From CAZYVD01 sp964651045 (GTDB taxonomy: Bacteria > Zhuqueibacterota > QNDG01 > DSAB01), in the NCBI GenBank assembly GCA_964651045.1, contig CAZYVD010000050.1, forward strand, positions 1 to 21,269: a DNA stretch of 21,269 nucleotides. The letters run 5' to 3'. Below the pieces are notes generated by a model. That model was not told where the DNA came from, searched no databases, and worked only from the letters and a program-made list of their open reading frames with translations. Both the position numbers and the translations under genes were made by a program. Position 1 is the first letter of the stretch; each line of letters opens with the position of its first letter. Below, piece after piece: positions 16,163 through 21,269 of this stretch.

Positions 16163-17053
16163 ATAGGATCGTATACGGGTGAAATTGCCGCACTTTTAGC
16201 CGTTCTGTGCTGGACAATATCTGCCCTTTCCATTGAAATGGCTGGAAGGGAGGTTGGATCGTTACTGGTAAATCTGATTCGACTAATCCTTGGATTGACT
16301 TTTCTTAGTTTTTTTACCCTGTTCTACAGAGGAATGTTTTTTCCAATAGATGGTTCTTCTCATACTTGGTTCTGGTTATTGGCTTCGGGTTTGATAGGGC
16401 TGTCGCTTGGGGATCTTTTTCTTTTCAAGTCATTTGTTTTAATCGGTTCACGAATATCGATGCTGATAATGTCTCTTGTGCCGCCGGTTACTGCCCTGAT
16501 CGGATGGATAATAATGGGTGAGACAATGAGCGTGGTTCAAATATCAGGAATGGTTCTTACACTCATAGGAATAACAATCGTTCTGCTTGACAGAGGCCCA
16601 AAGGATGATGTTTCGATTACCCGACCTTTATCGGGTATTTTATGTGCTCTGGCAGGAGTCGCTGGACAGTCGATCGGACTTGTTTTAAGTAAATATGGAA
16701 TGAGAGATTTTGATCCATTTGCTGCCAATCAAATACGACTGATTGCTGGAGTTGTAGGGACTACGATTATTTTTACATTTACTCGAAGAAGGGTAAATAT
16801 TAAAGATGTGGTATCGAGTAGAAAGGCAAAGATTCATATTATGATAGGATCATTTTTCGGTACTTTCATGGGCATTTCACTTTCTCTCGTGGCCGTAAAG
16901 TATGTGTCCACTGGTGTTGCATCCACAATAATGGCAATAGTACCTGTAACGATCATTTTACCTTCTGTACTGTTGTATCATCAGAAGGTAAAGATGAGGG
17001 AGATAGTCGGTGCAGTGATTGCTGTTGCTGGTGTGGCGTTTCTGTTTTTATGA
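16163..17053 (+). CDS. EamA/DMT-family membrane transporter with apparent ATA start
   Basis: A 296-residue ten-helix transporter of the drug/metabolite superfamily, made of two EamA repeats (about 5-140 and 155-296). It would export or import a small metabolite that cannot be named from sequence. From ATA 16163 the protein begins with G-E-I-A-A-L-L-A-V-L-C-W, the typical first EamA helix, and reaches normal family length. Starting instead at ATG 16238 would remove that helix and ignore the strong AGGAGG upstream. A G-to-A change in an ATG, either real or a sequencing error, would also explain this. The gene follows the probable terminator at 16115 and so may begin a new transcript. The next gene starts 17 bases later. 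Confidence 0.82.
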   Translation: MGSYTGEIAALLAVLCWTISALSIEMAGREVGSLLVNLIRLILGLTFLSFFTLFYRGMFFPIDGSSHTWFWLLASGLIGLSLGDLFLFKSFVLIGSRISMLIMSLVPPVTALIGWIIMGETMSVVQISGMVLTLIGITIVLLDRGPKDDVSITRPLSGILCALAGVAGQSIGLVLSKYGMRDFDPFAANQIRLIAGVVGTTIIFTFTRRRVNIKDVVSSRKAKIHIMIGSFFGTFMGISLSLVAVKYVSTGVASTIMAIVPVTIILPSVLLYHQKVKMREIVGAVIAVAGVAFLFL

Positions 17054-17069
17054 TTTAGGGAAGATTGTA

Positions 17070-17867
17070 ATGAATAATAAATTGAGTCGCATTGAAAGAT
17101 TTGGAAGATACGGCCAGTGGATATGGATACCACTGGCAATACTCACTCTCTCGGCTGCAGCAATTATTTTTACACAAGCTAACCGTTCCGTGTTCATCTG
17201 GATAAATGGCTGGTCAGAAGTTACCGGAAAAGAGTTGTGGGCAGTTATTACCATGTTTGGCGATACACTGCTAATATCTGCACTTTTAATTTTATGGATA
17301 AGACGCAGACCCGATGTCGTGTGTGCAACACTGATCGCAGCGATTGTTGCGGCTACATTTGTTCACACACTAAAGCCCCTTTTCGACATTCCAAGACCTC
17401 CTGCCGTGTTTGGAAAGGGTATCATTAATGTAATAGGTCCCGGATACAGGTCTCACGCATTTCCATCCGGTCATACTGCAACAATATTTACATTTGCTGG
17501 AGTCCTGTGTTTTTCTGTAAGGTCTTCATGGATAAAGTTTCTGCTGCTGGTATTTGCCTCTATCGCAGGCATTTCGAGAATCTGTGTTGGTGTGCACTGG
17601 CCTCTCGATGTGGCTGGAGGTGCACTCATTGGAATTGTAGCTGCATGGATAGGCGTAGAACTTGCGATGAGGACAGATTTATTTTCAGGCACCACAGCAA
17701 GAAAGATTTTTGGAGCAATACTGCTTTTTGCGGCTTTTTATCTGTTGTGTTTTTACAGGCCTAAATTTGGTAATCTAATATGGTTTCAGCGTTTTGTTGC
17801 GCTCGTATGCCTTACAGGAGGCATTTACGAATATGTTAAAATATTCAGGGGCTGCGATAGGGTTTGA
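17070..17867 (+). CDS. PAP2-family membrane phosphatase
   Basis: A 265-residue integral membrane phosphatase with the three PAP2 motifs: K102-x6-R109-P, P-S-G-H with H135, and S169-R170-x5-H176-x3-D180. About six hydrophobic helices surround them. Members dephosphorylate lipid phosphates such as undecaprenyl diphosphate, phosphatidylglycerol phosphate or phosphatidate; which one cannot be decided here. ATG 17070, with AGGG 9 bases upstream, is preferred over an in-frame ATG at 17019 that overlaps the transporter gene. A role in recycling lipid carrier for the polysaccharide genes downstream is possible but only inferred. Confidence 0.9.
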   Translation: MNNKLSRIERFGRYGQWIWIPLAILTLSAAAIIFTQANRSVFIWINGWSEVTGKELWAVITMFGDTLLISALLILWIRRRPDVVCATLIAAIVAATFVHTLKPLFDIPRPPAVFGKGIINVIGPGYRSHAFPSGHTATIFTFAGVLCFSVRSSWIKFLLLVFASIAGISRICVGVHWPLDVAGGALIGIVAAWIGVELAMRTDLFSGTTARKIFGAILLFAAFYLLCFYRPKFGNLIWFQRFVALVCLTGGIYEYVKIFRGCDRV

Positions 17868-17919
17868 AACTTTAATATAAAATGGTTAAGTTAAAGAAAA
17901 AGAGAGGTAGTGTGATTGT

Positions 17920-18795
17920 ATGACCGGCCCCAGAGAGTGGAAACTGATCGATGTTTTAAATGAGGCCACTAGATATCTGGAGTCCAAAAGCATTGAGAAT
18001 AGTCGTATTAACGCCGAACTATTGATGGCAAAACTGCTCTCTGTTTCAAGGATCGAACTGTATCTTCAGTTTGATAGGCCTCTTAATGAAAAGGAAAGAG
18101 AGGATTATAAAATCCTTTTAAAGAGAAGAGTTTCGCATGAGCCCTTACAATATATTCTGGGTGATACTGAGTTCATGTCTCTTCCTTTCAGGTTGAACAG
18201 AAGTGTCATGATACCGCGACCCGAGACAGAGATTGTTGTTGAGTCTGTTCTCAATGTTGTGGAATCGGATCGCAGCGTTAAGATACTCGATATCGGGACA
18301 GGGTGCGGAAACATTGCAATCAGTCTGGCAAAGTATCTTACCGGATCAAGAGTTGTTGGCATAGACATATCCGATAAAATATTGGCAGTAGCAAGGGAGA
18401 ACTCTCGTTTGAACGGAGTAGAAGAGAGAACCTCTTTTGTTTTAGCAGATATCAAGAAAAGAGATTTTTTTGATATAATACAAGGGTATTTTGATGTTGT
18501 TGTATCCAATCCACCATATATATCGATTGAGGAGTGGAGATTGCTTCCAAGAGAGGTTCGTGATTATGAACCAGAGTCTGCACTTTGTGATCAGGCAGAC
18601 GGTCTGTCATTCTACAGAATAATAGCAGTACTGGCAGGGAATCTTCTCAAGAGTGGTGGAGGGATTTTTTTTGAGGTGGGTGATAATCAGGCCGAATCTG
18701 TTAAGGATATTCTCAGGAAGGCAGGATACACAGGGATAAAATCGGAGCAGGATTTAAATGGTATAGAGAGAGTAGTTTGTTCAATTTTTAAATGA
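17920..18795 (+). CDS. prmC: Release factor glutamine methyltransferase PrmC/HemK
   Basis: A 291-residue cytoplasmic SAM-dependent enzyme that methylates the glutamine of the GGQ motif of peptide-chain release factors. The N-terminal helical domain (1 to about 85) is followed by a Rossmann methyltransferase domain. It has D124-I-G-T-G-C-G for SAM binding and the family-defining N-P-P-Y at 197-200. I-P-R-P-E-T-E around 102-108 is also typical. The usual neighbour prfA is not in the window. A modest AGAGG site lies 12 bases before the ATG. The gene sits 52 bases after the phosphatase gene and 15 before the mutase gene. Confidence 0.95.
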   Translation: MTGPREWKLIDVLNEATRYLESKSIENSRINAELLMAKLLSVSRIELYLQFDRPLNEKEREDYKILLKRRVSHEPLQYILGDTEFMSLPFRLNRSVMIPRPETEIVVESVLNVVESDRSVKILDIGTGCGNIAISLAKYLTGSRVVGIDISDKILAVARENSRLNGVEERTSFVLADIKKRDFFDIIQGYFDVVVSNPPYISIEEWRLLPREVRDYEPESALCDQADGLSFYRIIAVLAGNLLKSGGGIFFEVGDNQAESVKDILRKAGYTGIKSEQDLNGIERVVCSIFK

Positions 18796-18810
18796 ATCGA
18801 GGAGAAGAGG

Positions 18811-20175
18811 ATGAACAAGAATATTTTCAGGGCCTATGATATAAGAGGCATTGCAGAAGAAGATCTAACAAGCGATGTCGTTGAGGCCATAGGAAAGGCA
18901 TATGGTACATATATGAAGAGGAAGGGACATGGTGTGGTTTCTGTTGGGAGAGATGTCAGACTCTCTTCCGAGAGAATTGAGAGTAGTTTAACAAAGGGAA
19001 TTTTGTCAACAGGAATCGATGTGATCGAGGTTGGAGTTGCCCCAACACCGCTGATCTATTTTTCAATAGTAAATTACAAGACTCACGGCAGCGTGATGGT
19101 TACAGGAAGCCATAACCCAATAGAATTTAATGGATTAAAACTAAACGAGGGTATGCTCTCTATGTATGGAGAGCAGATACAGACTCTGAGAACAATGATT
19201 GAGAATAAAGATTTTGAGAAGGGCAAGGGAAGTGTAATAAAAAAGGAAATAATAAAACCATATCAGGAGATGGTGGAGAAGAGGATAAGAATTGCAAGGC
19301 CGGTGAAGATTGTGATAGATGCTGGTAATGGTACTGCAGGTCCTGTTGCTCCAGATCTATTCAGGAAGATGGGGTGTGAGGTGATCTGCATCTATTGTGA
19401 GCCGGACGGACGCTTCCCGAATCATCTGCCTGATCCAACTGTATTGAAGTATATTGAAGATTTGAGAAACAGAGTCGTTGAGATTGGTGCAGATGTTGGA
19501 TTGGGATACGATGGCGATTCGGATCGTCTTGGTGTTGTGGACGAGGGGGGAAGGGTGGTATTTGCAGACCAGCTTCTTGCTCTTCTTGTTCGTGATGTGC
19601 TTAAAAGAAATCCAGGGGCAGTGATCCCGTTCGATGTTAAGTGTTCTCAGATGCTTGCAGAAGAGATAGAGAAGGCAGGGGGCAGGCCTTTGATGTGGAA
19701 GACAGGGCACTCTCTGATTAAAAAGAAGATGAGGGAGGAGAATGCTCCACTTGCGGGTGAGATGTCGGGTCATATCTTTTACAGTGATGGATATTTTGGG
19801 TATGACGATGGAATATACACCTCGTTTCGATTGGTTCAATTTTTATCAGAGCAGGACAGGAGTCTTGGTGAGCTTGTGGATGAACTTCCACATTATGTTT
19901 CAACACCAGAGCTGAGGATAACATGTACTGACGAGGACAAGTTTGAAGTTGTAAGAAAATTGACAGAAGAATTTAAGAAAGAGTATGAGGTAATAGATGT
20001 AGATGGAGCACGTGTGCTCTTTGGTGATGGATGGGGTCTTGTTAGGGCCTCAAATACACAGCCGATCCTTGTGTTGAGATTTGAGGCGAAGACCGAAGAG
20101 AGGCTCGATGAGATAAGAGAAATGTTTAAAGAGAGGCTTTCAAAATTTCCTTCTGTAAAGGTTGAGGAGCTTTAG
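18811..20175 (+). CDS. manB: Phosphomannomutase/phosphoglucomutase
   Basis: A 454-residue alpha-D-phosphohexomutase interconverting hexose 6-phosphate and hexose 1-phosphate, which supplies precursors for GDP-mannose or UDP-glucose. The four-domain family signatures are all present: phosphoserine loop T-G-S-H-N-P with S100, metal loop D234-G-D-S-D-R239, sugar-binding G-E-M-S-G-H at 316-321, and phosphate-binding R-A-S-N-T-Q-P near the C-terminus. GAGGAG lies just before the ATG. It stands directly before the epimerase and flippase genes (22-base gap), which suits a role in surface polysaccharide synthesis. Mannose versus glucose preference, and hence the symbol (manB, algC or pgm), is not certain. 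Confidence 0.93.
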   Translation: MNKNIFRAYDIRGIAEEDLTSDVVEAIGKAYGTYMKRKGHGVVSVGRDVRLSSERIESSLTKGILSTGIDVIEVGVAPTPLIYFSIVNYKTHGSVMVTGSHNPIEFNGLKLNEGMLSMYGEQIQTLRTMIENKDFEKGKGSVIKKEIIKPYQEMVEKRIRIARPVKIVIDAGNGTAGPVAPDLFRKMGCEVICIYCEPDGRFPNHLPDPTVLKYIEDLRNRVVEIGADVGLGYDGDSDRLGVVDEGGRVVFADQLLALLVRDVLKRNPGAVIPFDVKCSQMLAEEIEKAGGRPLMWKTGHSLIKKKMREENAPLAGEMSGHIFYSDGYFGYDDGIYTSFRLVQFLSEQDRSLGELVDELPHYVSTPELRITCTDEDKFEVVRKLTEEFKKEYEVIDVDGARVLFGDGWGLVRASNTQPILVLRFEAKTEERLDEIREMFKERLSKFPSVKVEEL

Positions 20176-20197
20176 CAGGGTATCTCTGAGGGATTTT

Positions 20198-21076
20198 ATG
20201 AAATTGGGTCTTTATTATATAGATGTGGCCAATGTGCTGGGGGAGGATTTTTCTGGATATCAAAAAGATGAAGAAGGGGTTCCATTTAAATGGTCGAGGG
20301 CAGAGAGAAGGAGGATATATAATCCTGTGACAGTATGTCACTATGGGTTATACTGGTTCAATCGCTATTTAACGAGAGGTCTTGAAAAAGACAGAAGACT
20401 CTTACTTCAACAGGCAGAGTGGCTGCTTAACAATGGAAGCTCTGGACCAAAGAAGAGCCTTTTATTCTACTATTCTTTTGATGTTCCTGAATATACTCTA
20501 AAAGCTCCGTGGGTTTCAGGAATGGCCCAGGGAGAGGCGCTGTCGTTATTTTTAAGGGCTTACGAAATAAGCGGCAGGTCTATATTCCTTGAGAGTTGTC
20601 ATAGAGTGTTTAATAGTCTGATGATACCTGTGGATGAGGGCGGCCCCCTGGCTCGGTTTCCAGACGGCACTCCGATTATTGAGGAGTATCCATCACCAAT
20701 TGGATTGATTGGAGTGTTGAATGGCTCGATCTATGGTATATTGGGAATATACGACTATCTCATCTATACTAAAAATAGAAGAGTTAATAGAATATTCAAA
20801 GATCTTATCGAAGGTTTAAAGAGAAATTTAAGTAATTACGATTGTGGTTTTTGGTCATTTTATGATATTAAGAATCCACAACGATTATCCTCTGTCAATT
20901 ACCACAGATTGCATGTTGAGATGATGAGGGTACTGTATAAAATAACTGGTGAAGAGACCTTTTATTTATACCATGAAAGATGGAAAAGTCAGCTTGCCTC
21001 ACCCCATTGTAGATTAAGATGGCTAGCAGGAAAGGGTATCGAAAAGTTGAAAACTGCCATTAATACTGCAAAATAG
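20198..21076 (+). CDS. D-glucuronyl C5-epimerase family protein
   Basis: A 292-residue protein matching the C-terminal catalytic domain of heparosan glucuronate 5-epimerase, which turns D-glucuronate residues in a polymer into L-iduronate. Landmarks: Y-N-P followed by Y-G-L (about residues 45-55), W-V-S-G-M-A-Q-G at 105-112, E-E-Y-P at 162-165, V-L-N-G-S-I-Y-G-I-L-G-I-Y-D-Y, W-S-F-Y-D and a late Y-H-R-L-H. There is no signal peptide or membrane helix, so it probably acts in the cytoplasm, perhaps on a lipid-linked polymer or repeat unit. ATG 20198 with GAGGGA about 4 bases upstream is preferred to TTG 20162, which overlaps the mutase gene. Position between a sugar mutase and a flippase supports a biosynthetic role. 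The substrate could differ from heparosan. Confidence 0.88.
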   Translation: MKLGLYYIDVANVLGEDFSGYQKDEEGVPFKWSRAERRRIYNPVTVCHYGLYWFNRYLTRGLEKDRRLLLQQAEWLLNNGSSGPKKSLLFYYSFDVPEYTLKAPWVSGMAQGEALSLFLRAYEISGRSIFLESCHRVFNSLMIPVDEGGPLARFPDGTPIIEEYPSPIGLIGVLNGSIYGILGIYDYLIYTKNRRVNRIFKDLIEGLKRNLSNYDCGFWSFYDIKNPQRLSSVNYHRLHVEMMRVLYKITGEETFYLYHERWKSQLASPHCRLRWLAGKGIEKLKTAINTAK

Positions 21077-21083
21077 ATGAGCC

Positions 21084-21269
21084 ATGATTAGGGAGATCTT
21101 CAGATTAACAAAGCATTCTGTAATCTATGGTGCAGGCTATGTGTTCACTCGGTCAATCTATATATTTCTGCTTCCCGTACATGTTAATTCGATGTCAAAA
21201 TATGATTACGGTATTGCCACTCAGTTTTTCGCATTTCTTGCCATAATGTCGATCATATATTCGTATGGC
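21084..21269 (+). CDS. Polysaccharide flippase (Wzx-like), N-terminal part only
   Basis: The first 62 residues of an open frame that runs off the window. It begins 7 bases after the epimerase stop; an in-frame TGA at 21078 makes ATG 21084 the first possible start. No strong ribosome site is visible, which suggests coupling to the gene before. The residues show an amphipathic start, a hydrophobic helix (about 12-31) with L-L-P-V, then K-Y-D-Y-G and a second hydrophobic segment. This pattern is common at the start of oligosaccharide flippases of the Wzx/MATE-like type. The identification rests on this short stretch and on context. Confidence 0.72.
   Translation, partial: MIREIFRLTKHSVIYGAGYVFTRSIYIFLLPVHVNSMSKYDYGIATQFFAFLAIMSIIYSYG

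Noticed and set aside
17019..17069. Upstream in-frame start for the PAP2 phosphatase
   Set aside because: It lies inside the transporter gene without a ribosome site; ATG 17070 has AGGG at good spacing.
20162..20197. TTG start for the epimerase within the mutase gene
   Set aside because: ATG 20198 has a GAGGGA site and gives the expected N-terminus, while the extension looks random.

Overview
All genes that I can support lie on the + strand. They are packed tightly, with gaps usually under 40 bases and several overlaps. The DNA is AT-leaning, uses many AGA/AGG arginine and ATA isoleucine codons, and has good Shine-Dalgarno sites. Tat- and Sec-type export signals, a flippase and a C5-epimerase suggest an uncultivated, probably Gram-negative, anaerobic heterotroph that degrades glycans and proteins. 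I cannot name the phylum from the sequence. I see no rRNA, tRNA, CRISPR array or insertion sequence.

Layout: (1) Bases 1-549 hold no gene but carry at least four different extragenic palindromic elements, one with a cloverleaf-like fold. (2) Bases 550-16089 form one long co-directional run: a Tat-exported sulfatase; a reductive dehalogenase module (rdhB membrane anchor, rdhA corrinoid/Fe-S enzyme, rdhC FMN-binding membrane protein, and an overlapping 38-codon membrane mini-gene); a GH29 alpha-fucosidase; a dimethylarginine dimethylaminohydrolase; a multidomain GH20 hexosaminidase; an M24 Xaa-Pro-type peptidase; a large secreted Asp-box (BNR) propeller protein; and a secreted M14 carboxypeptidase. 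A hairpin terminator follows. (3) Bases 16163-20175 carry a DMT-family transporter that appears to start at an ATA codon, a PAP2 phosphatase, prmC and a phosphomannomutase/phosphoglucomutase. (4) Bases 20198 to the end hold a glucuronyl C5-epimerase and the start of a polysaccharide flippase, probably the edge of a surface-polysaccharide cluster.

How the genes may work together (inference): the sulfatase, fucosidase, hexosaminidase and peptidases look suited to stripping sulfated, fucosylated, amino-sugar-bearing glycoproteins or glycans. The notable point is that a complete reductive dehalogenase module sits inside this run, which suggests that dehalogenation is expressed together with polymer degradation rather than from a dedicated organohalide-respiration island. 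No rdh regulator, trigger-factor-like chaperone, sulfatase-maturing enzyme or SusCD pair is visible in the window.
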